Origin: Hofstenia miamia
Lineage: Eukaryota; Xenacoelomorpha; Acoela; Hofsteniidae
NCBI GenBank assembly: GCA_900660155.1
Contig: CABFPE010000542.1
Coordinates: 3,768 to 44,768 of the forward strand
Reading direction: 5' to 3'
DNA length: 41,001 nt
Position numbers and translations under genes: made by a program. Shown one piece after another: positions 1-11,869 of the stretch (position 1 is its first letter; the number at the start of each line of letters is the position of its first letter). The notes under the pieces are model-generated. The model had not been told where the DNA came from. It ran no database searches and worked only from the letters and a program-made list of their open reading frames with translations.

Positions 1-6
1 AAATAT

Positions 7-88
7 CGCATTCAGCAGGATTTAAAACTGCGACGCCAGGGGTGATTAAATTTCTAGTCTAACGACTTAACCAGTCGGCCATGACTGC
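7..88 (-). pseudogene. tRNA-Ser(AGA)-like copy 1, degenerate
   Basis: This is an 82-nt minus-strand tRNA-Ser-like unit. The 5' acceptor strand GCAGTCA, a recognisable D arm, the CTAGAAA anticodon loop (anticodon AGA) and the long serine variable arm are visible. The T arm has lost the GGTTCGAAT box and the 3' acceptor strand carries a mismatch, so Pol III activity and folding are doubtful. Its T-rich downstream flank lies at the window's left edge. Confidence 0.75.
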
Positions 89-207
89 ACAAATTTATAG
101 CATTTCAAACATAGATTAAAATGATATAATTCTTTCTATTTAAACATTTGCATTCATTCAAATATTAGAACTAAAATTTGTTTAAAAATTATTACTTACA
201 AATGCAT

Positions 208-289
208 GTTTTTAAGCAGGATTCAAGCATGCGACCCCAGAAGGGATTAGATTTCTATTCTTACGCTTTAACAACTCGGCCATGTCTGC
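208..289 (-). pseudogene. tRNA-Ser(AGA)-like copy 2, degenerate
   Basis: The 5' half, with a GCAGACA acceptor strand and anticodon AGA, is well kept. The 3' acceptor strand no longer pairs. Its 5' end lies 201 bp from that of copy 1 and 237 bp from that of copy 3, in line with the tandem period. Confidence 0.7.
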
Positions 290-444
290 AAATTTCATAA
301 GAAATGAAATATAGTTTTAAATTTGAACTATTATCTATTTTATTTAAATAACAGCATTCATAAACATCCTAAGAGTAAAGTTTGTTGAAAAATAATTATT
401 TTCAATTGACATTTTTGTGTTTTTATTATTTCATATAAAAAAAT

Positions 445-526
445 CGCAGTCAGTAGGATTCCAATCTGCTACCCCAGGGATGATTAGATTTCTAATGTAA
501 CCCCTTAACCCCTCCACAATGTCTTC
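445..526 (-). pseudogene. tRNA-Ser(AGA)-like copy 3, degenerate
   Basis: This 82-nt unit has anticodon AGA, an intact 3' acceptor strand TGACTGC with discriminator G, and a following T run on the minus strand like a Pol III terminator. The 5' acceptor strand (GAAGACA) and the D arm have drifted. It is the last minus-strand copy before the (TA)n tract at 564-609. Confidence 0.7.
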
Positions 527-559
527 AAAAATTCATAGCAATTCAAACATACTTTTAAA

Positions 560-563
<4 letters not shown>

Positions 564-609
<46 letters not shown>
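564..609. repeat. (TA)n microsatellite at a proposed inversion breakpoint
   Basis: This is a pure TA run. Just to its right, 609-644 is the reverse complement of 16165-16200 with one mismatch in 36, and that copy also abuts a (TA)n tract. The pair looks like an inverted duplication at the two ends of an inverted segment. Confidence 0.9.
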
Positions 610-611
<2 letters not shown>

Positions 612-644
612 ATTGTATTTATACAACAGAATTCATTCAAAAAC

Positions 645-1259
645 TACAAATTTTAAATTTTTATAAATCAATAATAAATAAATTAATTTTTTATTATTGC
701 TATTCTAAAAGCATGACTCTATTAAAAAATTTGTATTAATGATTATAATAATCACGAACCTTTTGAAAACTATATTAATATTTTCATTGCAAGTAGCTTA
801 TAGTAAATCTTACATAGGAATTTTTGATAAAAGAGCATCCCGAATTGTATTTGTATCCCTAAATTTTGGCGGTGTTTACAGCAACTAAAGGAATTACACC
901 TGCTTCTTTGTGTTTCCTCTGCTTTTCCACTTGCATATTTACAGAAATAAATGGTTTGGTTGCTTTACAATTTTATCTAACACTGACATGAATCGCATTT
1001 TCAGATTTGGCAATATTCTTTACAAATTTTATGAGTTGTTGGAAATAATAGATAAAAACTTGTTGAATGAACAATGAAATTCAGTTACAAAATTTCACAT
1101 AGTTTGAGATTATTTACACACTTAAAGCGGGATTCAAAATAAATTGTCCGTAATGTATAAATTGTACAAACACACAATTTGAAAAAATTTTGAATCCGAA
1201 ACTGATTTTCTCAAAATGTAGATCCAATCCGATTCGTATCCGATCCAATTCCATCTCTG
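645..1259 (-). mobile_element. hAT-like transposon, one half (terminus at 1259)
   Basis: The right boundary ends in CCATCTCTG, which on the minus strand gives a hAT-style terminus CAGAGATGGAAT. It is followed inwards by GGAT/ATCC-rich subterminal repeats. The adjacent octamer aacttctc (1260-1267) is the reverse complement of the octamer beside the other half at 17288-17295, so the two pieces are probably the two ends of one insertion. No transposase ORF is visible, so it is a non-autonomous element. The inner boundary is set by the tRNA-unit-like repeat at 609-644 and is approximate. Confidence 0.6.
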
Positions 1260-1267
1260 AACTTCTC

Positions 1268-1627
1268 AGCGCCCAAGGGTATAACTATCTGATATATTTT
1301 ATTTTATATGTAAATATATGAAAAACAACATTAAAAAATATATAGGACATGCCTATTTTTCCAAATAATGCCTGAAAAAATTCCTGGACGATATAAAGAG
1401 CAAATCTATCAAAGAGGTCAATTCATTCCATGCATCATTCATTGTGTGATTATACTACTGAAAGTCTTTTCACGGAAATGTAAGATTTGTTCTTAGATGA
1501 CCATCGTTTTACAGAGCTTACAACTTTATCTCTAGACTAAAATGATATTAAATTGACTGTTCGAGTATCAAACAACATGAAACATTCTCAATTCGGCATC
1601 CCATCGTTCTTTTCTCAATTTTATTTC
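1268..1627. other. Spacer without recognised genes
   Basis: This AT-rich DNA lies between the hAT terminus and the first plus-strand tRNA-like unit. I see no ORF, RNA gene or repeat structure in it. Confidence 0.6.
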
Positions 1628-1716
1628 TCAGTAATGGCTGAGTTGTTAAGGCGTTAGGGTTAAGACTAGAAATCTAATCTCACTCTGGGTCGCAGATTCC
1701 GATCATTCTGACTGCG
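1628..1716 (+). pseudogene. tRNA-Ser(AGA)-like copy, degenerate with insertion
   Basis: This plus-strand unit has a recognisable D arm, a CTAGAAA anticodon loop and a 3' acceptor strand TGACTGC with G, then a T run. It is 89 nt because of an insertion of about 7 nt just before the anticodon stem. The T loop has lost the B-box core. It is clearly a pseudogene. Confidence 0.7.
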
Positions 1717-1865
1717 ATTTTATTGAAATTCATTATTATAAAAAAATACTATAGCAAATCATTAATTTTCAACAAATATTAGGTGTATGTGAATGAATAC
1801 TGTTGTTTCACTACAATGCATATTATTTCGAAATAAAAACTATCTTAGAATTTTTATGAATTTGT

Positions 1866-1908
1866 GCAGTCATGAGCAAGTGGTTAGGGCATTAGATTAG
1901 AAATCTAA
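1866..1908 (+). pseudogene. tRNA-Ser-like copy, cut off at the anticodon stem
   Basis: The unit starts GCAGTCATGAGC and has a normal D arm and an AGA anticodon. It then passes directly into LTR sequence, so only the 5' half remains. It lies 238 bp after the previous copy, which is the normal array period. This shows that the LTR element lies inside the tRNA array. Confidence 0.7.
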
Positions 1909-2542
1909 AAGGACCAAATCGCTAAAGCTAATTAGATGACGTTGCATAATCTACAGCAGACGAACGAATTAACAAAGCTTAAACAAATTTGAACTGTGAA
2001 CAGGTACATGCCGATTGCTTAACTGTTTATGGAATATGATTATAAATAGCATAAAAAGGAATTATTTAGTGATGAATTAACTTCATTTGATTTCTAATTT
2101 TGTATTATCAGTTTTGATTATACATGTCAATGGAAAGCTAAACATTTGAGCACATGAGTAGTACCCAGTGGTCCCCAGTTTTCGACTAAAGCGAGTCTTG
2201 GAGCTGATTCAGATACAGCTATTCACAATGCAGTGCGTCTGGTAGCCATGGACTTCCTCCATTGTGTGCTCTTAAATTAAGTCTATGTGTAGGGGTTTCT
2301 ATTTCATATTATGTTTCCAACTGATTCATTCACTATTATATCTCATGTCATTAATTAGCTGGCTACCTTTAGGCTAAGCTTTATTATACATATGAGGTGC
2401 ATAGTTATTAGTAATACTTTACCTTGCTAAGAATGGAAAGCTGGATTTCTTGGAATTGTACAGTTGGTCAACAGATTAAATAAAGTAAAATGTCATAGCT
2501 TTACCAAAATATGTCTAAAAATCTCCTTGTACAGATACTACA
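1909..2542 (+). repeat. 5' LTR (incomplete)
   Basis: It aligns to the 3' LTR and ends in ...CTACA immediately before the primer-binding site. It is about half the length of the 3' LTR. The left limit is a junction with a tRNA-like copy, where the octamer aaatctaa is shared by both partners. Confidence 0.8.
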
Positions 2543-2560
2543 TGGCGACCATGGCAGTTG
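2543..2560 (+). promoter_or_regulatory. Primer-binding site of the LTR element
   Basis: The sequence beginning TGGCGACCATGGCAG directly follows the LTR's terminal CA. A TGG start at this place is the usual mark of a tRNA primer-binding site. It does not match the 3' end of the tRNA-Ser units around the element beyond TGGCG. Confidence 0.6.
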
Positions 2561-4394
2561 CATAATAAACTGTAACTCAAATGGAAAATTCAAACCCTAG
2601 GTTAAGAAGATATACTTCTTGTCAAATACAATCCTGCCCAAAACGCAAAACTAGCAAACACAGTAAAAGTCAAGATAGTTGTTTCTTCTCAAACTAAACA
2701 AAAATAATTACTTTGGTGTAACCAATAGCAAGTTAAGCAAACATGAAAAAAAACCATACCTACAGAGCCACAACAATTTAGTCAACTGGGAAAAACCAAA
2801 AGACTACTCACAGTGAAACAAATACAATGGTATATTCAAGAAAAAAAATAAAACAAGGTTTAAAGCTCAGAAAACCCCCCAAAGTCAGAAAACTCGCTGA
2901 ACACATTACGTTACATCATCACTTGAAAGAGAAGAAACCTCAGCAAAAATGATTGTCAGCAGTCAATACCAATGACGAGGTAACAGTAAGTGAACTAACC
3001 AAAATGGTCAGAAAACTAATGTGAAAAATATCAGAAATAGAATTGATGAACGTCTAAAAGGGAAAAATACTAAATGAAATGAGAGATTATACCAGTGCCA
3101 GATTAGCAGAACAGAGAAACCTATTCAAAGAAGAAAAAAAAAGAAATATTAAAGGACGCAAATAATGAAATGAAAATCAAAAGTGCATAATGGCAACAAT
3201 CAATAGCCAAAATGCATGAAGAACATATCAGGCTATGAGAAGAAAATGAATCAAAACAAATGGAAATCAACAGCCTTAGAGACAAACTACGACTACTAAG
3301 GCTAAATAACAAACCTGAAAACAGCCACACAGAAGAAACCTGAAAAGAGGTATGAAGAACAACAGTTGAAGATGCAGAAACCGCATGTAAAACATATCTA
3401 CCTGAAGATGAAGAGTTGCTTAAAAATAAACCACCTGAAACAGAGGAAAATTCAGCCAAAAATTAGTAGACACAATAACCAAACAAGTAAAACAGAAATA
3501 CAAAACCAATGTTGATGAATCCATATTGTTAAAAATGAGCAATAATGAAGCACCATTATGCAAAGCCATCCTTCCTAAGTTCACAGAAAGAATAAACAAC
3601 TATTTGCCAACATTCACAGAATGGCTCCAAAATATTCAAAATGAATATGAAAGAAAATAAAGTAACACAAACAGCAGCAGCAAGATTCCCACTATACTTG
3701 AGTGGAGCAGCATACCAACACTATTTGTTACTCAACACAGAGACGAAAACAAACTATAAGAAACTCATAGGCGAATACCAAGCACACTATAACAATGAGA
3801 GCTTCAAGAATCAATGCAGAATGACCCTGAACAGAATGAAAATGAACAAATATGACAACCTGAGAAACTACATGTTGCAAGTAGAACAAATGATCAAACA
3901 AAGTTTGAGAGAACAGACCTACTCTAAGTATGATCTTTTCTCTCACATTTGCAAGGGGCTACCCAAACCACTGAAACAGCAATTCAAGAATAAGTGCTAT
4001 GCAGAAGACTCACTAAATCAAATGATAAAGAAAGGACTGGCAATGCAAATAACAATGGGAAACAATGCCAGGATAAACAAAAGAGCAACAACAAGCTAAA
4101 CACAGTAATATCCAACACACCCAAAGATTTGGAAACAAACCCAAAACACAAAAAATGGGAAACAAGGACAAAACAATAAGAGTAAGACTAAAAGATAGAA
4201 CAGTGAAGAAAATCAGAAGAGATCTAAAATGCTATAACTGTGGAAACAAAGAGCACTTTAGAAAATATTGTAGAAAACAAATTAACATAATCAAGAGTGA
4301 TGAAATCTACTTTGAAGAAGACTTAACCAAAAATGAAGAAAGCCTCACTAAAGAGGAAGAGGATGAACAACAAATAGAAGATTTAAATTACTAA
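2561..4394 (+). pseudogene. gag-like region of the LTR element
   Basis: The first part is leader and lysine/glutamate-rich sequence. A capsid-like stretch follows at about 3540-4100, rich in amphipathic helices of Ty3/gypsy gag type. A CCHC zinc knuckle (CYNCGNKEHFRKYC) lies near 4230-4275, and an acidic tail follows. It is broken in several places. The nucleocapsid assignment rests on the knuckle. The capsid assignment rests on position and general character. Confidence 0.6.
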
Positions 4395-4441
4395 GAGCAC
4401 TGCCTTGTGAAAACCATGCGCCCATTCTAATCATAACTAAT

Positions 4442-4741
4442 TTGCTAAAAACTAATACAATTACAGTTGTAGTTAATGGTATAATGATCAAAGCAACCAT
4501 AGATACTGGAGCAGTAATTTCTGTAATAACAGACAAATGTGTGACAAAAATTGGATTTACCAGAAAACAACTAGAAGATGAGAAACATAGACTAATTAAC
4601 CCTTTGGGTGGCTATATCAATACTAAAGGAAAACTTGAAGACATACCAATCAGAATTCCAAATACAACATTCTTACAAACATTCATTGTGATAGACACTG
4701 AAAGGAACCCCCTGCTGTACAAAATGATTTTAGCAAACTAA
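4442..4741 (+). pseudogene. Retropepsin-like protease of the LTR element
   Basis: The segment contains the aspartic-protease signature TIDTGAVISVIT (D-T-G core) about 20 residues into the conceptual reading frame. The downstream beta-strand pattern is typical of retropepsins. It lies between the zinc knuckle and the reverse transcriptase, as expected for Ty3/gypsy. Fossil. Confidence 0.65.
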
Positions 4742-5811
4742 ATGAGATCACAAAGAAGGACGTGTACCCACTCCTGAGAAAAGACAATTTAATATACAAA
4801 GCCAGCAAACATAAATACTATACATTCATAGACCCCTGCAAGGCCTACTGACAAGTACCAATGGAGCCAGAGGACATCAAGAAAACTGCATTTATAACAC
4901 CATACAGCCTATTTGAGTGGATTTAGATGGCATTTGGATTATATAATGCAGATGCAACTTTCCAGTGGTACATCACCAAAGTTCTGAAACAAGATAAACA
5001 GAAAATAGAAGATGGGGTATGTGTGTACATAGACAATATACTAATAGCAAGTGATATGGTGTGGGAACACATTGAAAAATTAGACACAACACTAACTATT
5101 TTACACAATGCAGGCCTAAGAGTGAATGGCAATAAATGTGAAATCCCTAAAACACAATTGGTGTTCTTGGGAAGACAAATACAACAAGAAAAAATTAAAA
5201 TGAAAAATATCTTTGAAGAAATGGTATGAAACATTCAAAGTCCAAAACCAAGAAAGATCTCCAAAGAATAATGAGTTTCATAAATTACTATGGATCATTT
5301 ACACTGAACATTACACAAAAGACTAACAAGATGACAGCACTGATGAAAAAATCCGCAATATTCAAATGGACATGGAAAGAGCAAGAACAACTAGATAATG
5401 TAAAAAAACGAACTGGCAAAATTGCCATCTTTAAACACACCTGATTATGAGAAAAAATTTATACTAGATCCCAATGATAGCAATGTTGCCATAGGCGCAT
5501 GTTTAGGCCAGATAAAAGATGGCAAAGAGGTACCAGTAGAATTTTTTAGCAGAAAACTCAAACAAAGTGAGGAGAACTGCAGATCAACCAAACTCAAAAT
5601 GCTTGCAATAGTAGAGAGCATAAAGAAGTTTCAATGTTTCTTAATAGGTCAAACCTTTAGAGTAAGAACAGACAACAGTGGCCTCACATGGTTAAAAAAA
5701 TTCTTGCGCAACAAGTCTTCAATAGTCACAAGGTGGATAGAGTACCTAAATCAATTTAAATTCACAATAGAACACCTCAAAATAACACTACACAAAAATG
5801 CCTACTTTTAG
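4742..5811 (+). pseudogene. Reverse transcriptase and RNase H region of the LTR element
   Basis: Reverse transcriptase blocks are visible around 4830-5230: FGLYNADATFQ corresponds to the usual FGL-NAPATFQ block, and YIDN corresponds to the catalytic YIDD. RNase H follows at about 5440-5740, with NVAIGACLGQ, VEFFSRKL and VRTDNSGLTWL, the last carrying the typical TD aspartate. The pattern is clearly Ty3/gypsy-like. It is broken in several places. Confidence 0.75.
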
Positions 5812-6109
5812 ACAATGCTACCTGAATACCAGAGAGACACAGAAAAATTAAGCAGAGAAAAGAAAATGTTTGAATTCCTACCACACAACAAATATGAGAA
5901 GCTACCAGTAATAAATGCTGACAAGAAAGGAAAACCAATAATGTCAATAGTCATAAAGGAAGAAATCATGGAATCAGAGATCATTGGCAAACAGAAAACA
6001 GATGCAACTTTGGCAGAGATAATCACTAAAACCCAAGATGACAAAGCACTATTGGGAAAAATTGCCAAAAGCTACTTTCAAAGGTATAAATAGAAATTAA
6101 ACAAAAATG

Positions 6110-6870
6110 GATTACTATATGTTGAGGGAAAATCAATTAGGGTAGCAATACCTGAATACTATAAAATAAGAAAAATACATGAAAATAGACACATTGGAAT
6201 TATACAAACCAAAATGACATTCAATGTAAGATTTATAATGATATCTGTCAGGAAAACAGTGGAGGACATCATTAATAAGTGCACAACTTGTCTACTCAGT
6301 AATAAAAATCATTTTCCAAAACAAACAGCACCATTAGACAAAATAATAGCTACATCACCTAACTAAATAGTTCATGTAGACCTAGAAAAATTGTCACAAG
6401 ATGATGAAGGCTACCAGTATATATTAGTCATAGTAGACAACTTCAATAAGTATTCCTGCATGATACCCCTAGAATCAACAACAGCAAAAACAGTCACAGA
6501 CAAAATAATGAAGGAGTGCATTTTAAAGTTTGGTCCAATGAAAACAATCATATCTGATCATGGAGTACAATTTGAAAGTAAGTTATTTGAAAAACTGATG
6601 AAACTAATGGAGATACTATAAAAAACAACAGCATATCATCCACAAGCAAATGGTGCTGTAGAAAGACTAAACAGAACTATGATCAAATCAATAGGAGTAA
6701 TGACATCCAGAATAAGTGGAAGAGACTGGACAGAAGTATTAGAAATTTTAGAGTATTTTTACAACACATCAGGACACTCCACCACAGGCATAACACCATG
6801 CAAAGCAATGTAAAGCAGAGAAGCTGCAACACCAGTCTCAGTGCAATAAAAATCTTACTCTGAAAAGCCA
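6110..6870 (+). pseudogene. Integrase region of the LTR element, part 1
   Basis: A zinc-binding-type start (HENRHIGI... then CTTC) lies near 6180-6300. The catalytic core follows: HVDLEKLSQDDEGYQYILVIVDNFNKY, IISDHGVQFES and TAYHPQANGAVERLNR, which together give the D-D-E arrangement. A LINE insertion separates this part from its C-terminal portion at 8481-8775. Fossil. Confidence 0.75.
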
Positions 6871-8480
6871 AACAATTATTATTAATTATCAAATTGCTTT
6901 ATTAACATTTTCTACATTATCTGTCTTCATTGCACATTTTTACATATTTAATGTTTATACATATTTACAAATTTTAACAAACATATACAATAAGAAAAGT
7001 AGAAAACAAAGCTATGGCACTAAATCATAAAAAATAAACAAAAAAGTGTTAAAATAAATAATAAACAAAAAAAGTGTTAAAATAAATATGTCTCAAATTT
7101 AGTAGTTTCACCACATATTTTGTTTTTTTTATTATAACCAAAGATGTACTTATCAGCTAGTAAATTTTCTCTTAGTAATTTTTTAAACTTCTTTATAGTT
7201 GGAGCCTTCTGTTTCCAGTTTCAATTTGTTCCACATATGACAGACATTTGTGATATATGATGAATGCCACTATTTGCATTTTATTAATGTGTTATTTATT
7301 AAGCAGAGTGACCTTTTATTTACATTTATGTATTTGTTTAGAAAGCTATTTCCATGGTCTAAGTCATGTATGCATTTATATATATACATTAAACAGTTGT
7401 ATTTAGTTATAAATATAGGTGACAATGTTGACAAGTTACATAAAAATTTACTAGTTTCTAGTAAATTTATGTTAAAAATTGTAATTGTTGACCTATTAAA
7501 AATTCTATTTAACCTTGCTTTTTGTTCTAAATTTATTTATTTAGCAAAATACATAGATATCTGTAATGGCTCATTACTAGTGCATCTACTACTAATTTAC
7601 TCTGTGTTAAACTTTTAATTTGTTTTAGGTATTGAATTCCAGCAGACATTCTTGTTATTTTTGATTGCACGAATTTTTTTAATGTCAGCTGATTATCAAT
7701 TTCAACACCCAAATAATTCACTGTTTCAGAAGATTCAATCAATTCATTTTCATTAACTCTTAATTTTAGATTTCTTTGAAGATTGTTTAGCTTTTTATTT
7801 GGTACAAAATTTATTAATTGTGGTTTACTTTCATTCATTTTCATTTTATTTTGTTTAAAAATTTACTTATACTATGGGTAGTTGTTTCTAGCTTTTTTAT
7901 TGCTTCTACAGGATTTTTGTCTCTACCTATAATACAAACATCATCTGCAAATTGTAACATTTCACAGCCATTGGAGTATTTATCTATGTCATTGACGTAC
8001 AAATTGAAGAGTATTGGGCCTAACACTGTTCCTTGAGGAACTCCTTTCTTTGTTGATAAGAAAGATGAGAAAATATCAATTTTTACCCATTGTTTTCTTT
8101 CTGTTAAAAAGCTGTTTAATAAAGCTTGCAAATTTTTCTAATTTTTTTCCTAGAATTAAAAAGTTCAAGGAATCAAATGCTTTACTCAAGTCTAAAAGAG
8201 CAACACTACTACTCATTCCTTTGTTTAAATGGAATTGAACATCCTCAGTAAAAAGTAGCATAGCATCAGTGGTACTAAAGCTTTCTCTATATGCAAATTG
8301 TCATGGTGACAGTATGTTATTTACATTGATATACTTCTTCATCTGGTTGGTTAAAGTATTTTCAAAAATTTTCACAAACAGATTACTGATGGATATTGCC
8401 TGCAATTTTTGCATTCCTTGTGGTCACCTTTTTTATATACAGTGTTATATCCGCCTGTTTCAAAATTTTTGGAAATATAA
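6871..8480 (-). mobile_element. LINE (Jockey/CR1-like group), 5'-truncated, nested in the LTR element
   Basis: Minus-strand conceptual translation gives a non-LTR reverse transcriptase. It has a VYKKGDHKE start block, LLDLSKAFDSL (motif A) near 8190, GVPQGTVLGPILF (motif B) from 8044 and FADD (catalytic motif C) at 7940-7951. A VNYLGVEIDNQL thumb block and a C-terminal MWNKLK region follow. Motif A and motifs B/C lie in different frames, and further stops follow, so it is dead. The 3' end has AATAAA and a short TAA-rich tail at about 6871-6905. The 5' end is cut off at the start of the RT domain, the usual outcome of aborted reverse transcription. Integrase sequence resumes at about 8481. I found no clear target duplication. 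Confidence 0.8.
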
Positions 8481-8775
8481 TGAATATGTTAAGAAACTGA
8501 AAGATCAGATAACTGGAATTCATTAAGTGATCTGTAACAATATCAAACAATCAGCCATTAGGCAAGAGAGGAACTTCAATAAGAAGATATACAGCAAACC
8601 ACAAAAGAAAGGGGACAAAGTTTACACATACACATTAATGAGAACACAAGACATAAACCAGCTGAGGAAACTAAGAACACACTGGGCAGGGCCATACACT
8701 ATACAACAAACACTACCTAACAATAACTATAAACTAAACAATGGAAGGATATTACACTTCCAAAATCTAAAATAG
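8481..8775 (+). pseudogene. Integrase region of the LTR element, part 2 (C-terminal domain)
   Basis: Sequence after the LINE reads EYVKKLKDQI, then NNIKQSAIRQE...KKGDKVYTYT and LRTHWAGPYTI. These match the C-terminal GPF/Y-type module of Ty3/gypsy integrases (KVGDLVLL...WxGPY). The LINE therefore inserted within integrase. Fossil. Confidence 0.7.
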
Positions 8776-8789
8776 GGCAATGACAGACA

Positions 8790-11700
8790 TAGAACAAATC
8801 ACATTAGATGAAAATGCAAAATTTAAAATATACAAGAAAATGAAGTCACATATACATCTATGAACAAACTTGATATTGTCTGCAAGGAGGACTTCAATGA
8901 TGAATACACAGCTAATATTGACATTATGGAAACAGAAAAAAAATTATGCCCTAGAGGGCAGCTAAAAATAAATCTAAATGCTACCCTGAAATATGGGATA
9001 TTAATCTATTAACTGAATTTCAGAACAAAAATGAAACATACTAGTCAAAATTAAAATTGATCACCACTCAAATACAGGAGAGTGAGAAGGAGGACCCCAC
9101 AATCTCATTGTCAACTAAATGACAAGCAAGTGGAGTCACAAACCACCAAGAGTTTTAGAAAGCACATTTGGAGAAGAAGACCTTCCATTAAATGCCAACT
9201 AAAGGGCAAAGAGTATGTAGTGACAACAACTAAAGGTCAGGGGTACTAAGATCTGCAATCAACAAAAGGATGCAGATATCACAGAAATTAGCAATGACTC
9301 TCAAATGGATATATTGGAACAACCTTCTACAAGCTCACTCCCCACTACAAGCTCACACCCATTCTCATTCAGGCAGCTCTCAACTACATCTTGATTGCAT
9401 CAATCATCCAGATCAAAAGATTGAGAAAGCTTTGAAAGTACTGTACACATTCCATTCAATGATCAGTTCATTCTATCAGATGTGCAGAAACTAATAACAC
9501 ACAGTGAAAAAATCATTGAAGAATGCATGCAGGTGAATCTCAACAGGAAAAATTTACTAAACATATATTTCATCAAAGACAATGAGCTACACTCAAAAAC
9601 TCTACAAAAATTGATGGAGGATTCACTAAAACTAGCAAAAGCCCAGAAAGTGTGAATGATAATCATAGCAAGAACTAACACCACAAAACAAATACCAGAG
9701 TTTCTAAAGCAACTAGCAGAGAAACTAGAGAACATATTTGTAATTGAAACTGCCAACAAGACAAACCTATCAGAACCAATTTCAACAGATCTTAAACTCA
9801 ACCTGATAATGCCAGCAGAGAGGATTATGATCAAGCCAAAAATAGCAATTGATCTCTACTATCAAACACAAATCATGGAAATAACACAAACAGGAGGTGA
9901 CATGGAGGAAGTAGGCGACATATATCTTAAATGTAGCATGAACCAAATGCCCAAACATCTAAAACAAATATCAGATGTATGGACTGAGATAAAAGAAGAC
10001 CAACCAATCCAAGACAGATGGCTGAAAATAGACATCTAATCATTGATCAAAATGTACCACAAAACAGTGGAGAAAGCACTACACAAAATAAGAAGAGCTT
10101 ATGAGATGGAGTTGAACAGCAACTTCAAAAACAAGATATTCAAGGAAATCAATGCACTAGAAATAAGAGCTCAAACATTGATCTAGCAATTGCTTTAATG
10201 GACAATAACAAACTGATACTCCCAATGTCAAGGAAAGAGAGACAATTGATAGGAAAAACAGGAAATACGAATTTGCACTATCACCTATTGCAAGCAACAT
10301 AAAAAACTGGATATTACAAGCTGTACGTGTAACAACACTATCACCTGAGAAGAAACCACTACAACAATTCGAAAAATAGTTTACCAGATTGATGACAAGA
10401 GAACAAATACTGGGAAGACTGAGCATCATAGAACTTGCAAACAACACAGGGATATGTTCAACAGAAATAGACATATTGAGCAATGCAATGGAAAAATACA
10501 TGTGGGGAGTGATATTCAACTGCAAATTAAGAGCACTGAAGAAACAACCATGGTTGACTACAAGGAACTTAATCAGAAGAGAACAAACTGAAACTGTGGA
10601 GACAATCAAGAAAATAAAAAGATCAGGCACAAATGAAATAATCAAAAAGGAAATGCCTAAATACATGATGCACTACCCAAAGTACACATACACCAAAATG
10701 ATGAAAAAAATTGGAAGTAATGCAAAGAGAAGGACAAACGTGTCCCATAGAGATAATAAAGATGTGCCGTAGATCTCAAGAAGAGATGGACAGGGAAAAC
10801 CAATTACTACAATCATCTGAGATTGCTCTAATGCCAAAAATACAAAGAGAGATAGACCAGATAAACCTTGAGAAATGGGAAGAACACAGTCTGAGTGAAA
10901 TATTGTAGGTTGATACAGATGATGAGAGACTTCTAGAAGAGATAACAGTTAAGCAAGAGAGGTGAAACAACATAGTCCAAAGAATATACGGCACAGTATA
11001 TGAAAAGGAAACAAAGTTCTATACCTATGCTCCCACCAATCTGGAGACTAAAGAATAAAAGAGTTGCAAAGGCATTTTGGCATGAAGAGAACACCTACAT
11101 CAACACTAGGGAAAAGCATTGGAGATAATATGTGATGAGAGATACCAAAAATCAAAAGCAGCACTTTTGAAGAATGATAACAAAGAATGAATATATATCG
11201 AGGGCAAAGTAACACCCTATGACTTATATGAAGAGAGCAAGCCAATTTGCAAACAAATCAATAAAGTAAGAGAAGAGAGGGAAAAAGACCAATGAAGATG
11301 GTGATATTCTTTTCTGGTATGAACGACATAGTATGGGGAGAACTATGGATCCGCACGTACAAGTACTGCGATGTCACAAGAAGATTAGAGGTAATTACAA
11401 TGATATGATTAGGAAAAAATAATCCGCAAAAGATAACATGAGAAGGTTAGAGAAAACATCAGTGCATTCTACAATGAAGCATCAATATCAAAATTGCTAT
11501 GATCCACCTATGAAATCTTCTTCTCAGACACAGAAATACACCCTGATCTAGCACACACAAGCTGAATCGACGTATCATGACACTTATGATAGCAATCAAA
11601 GGCCTCTGATTATACAAAAAGCATGACCACGAATTCAAAACAAAACTAAACGAACTAAGAAGCATGTGTACCATCTCAAATACACTTAAAGACCCCAAAA

Positions 11701-11858
11701 GACACAAGAAAATAGTCACAACAGAAAAAGAGGTCGTGATGACTAAGCAGGAGGAGTATAAAAACGTTCATTGGGACATGCCTCAGGCAATCTCCCGAGT
11801 CAAAAGAGCAAACAAATTGATCCATGGAGAGAGAGTCGTCATTCTTAATTAGCTATGC
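8790..11858 (+). pseudogene. Third coding block of the LTR element, function unknown
   Basis: About 3 kb lies between integrase and the purine tract. It has the same A-rich plus-strand composition as gag-pol and holds several open stretches (for example about 9656-10039 and 10389-10772). I recognise no domain. By position and size it could be an env-like or other accessory ORF, as some Ty3/gypsy lineages carry, but I see no signal peptide, transmembrane helix or fusion motif that would prove this. It is broken throughout. Confidence 0.45.
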
Positions 11859-11869
11859 TGGTGGGGGAG

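Noticed and set aside
2543-2560. Primer-binding site matching the surrounding tRNA-Ser units
   Set aside because: The array's 3' end would give TGGCGCAGTC, but the element has TGGCGACCATGG. Only TGGCG agrees, so the local tRNA is not the evident primer.
3121-3459. Minus-strand 112-codon frame
   Set aside because: It is Ser/Phe-rich antisense of the A-rich gag-like region of the LTR element.
7533-7844. Separate minus-strand gene
   Set aside because: It is the thumb and C-terminal part of the LINE reverse transcriptase (VNYLGVEIDNQL), not an independent gene.
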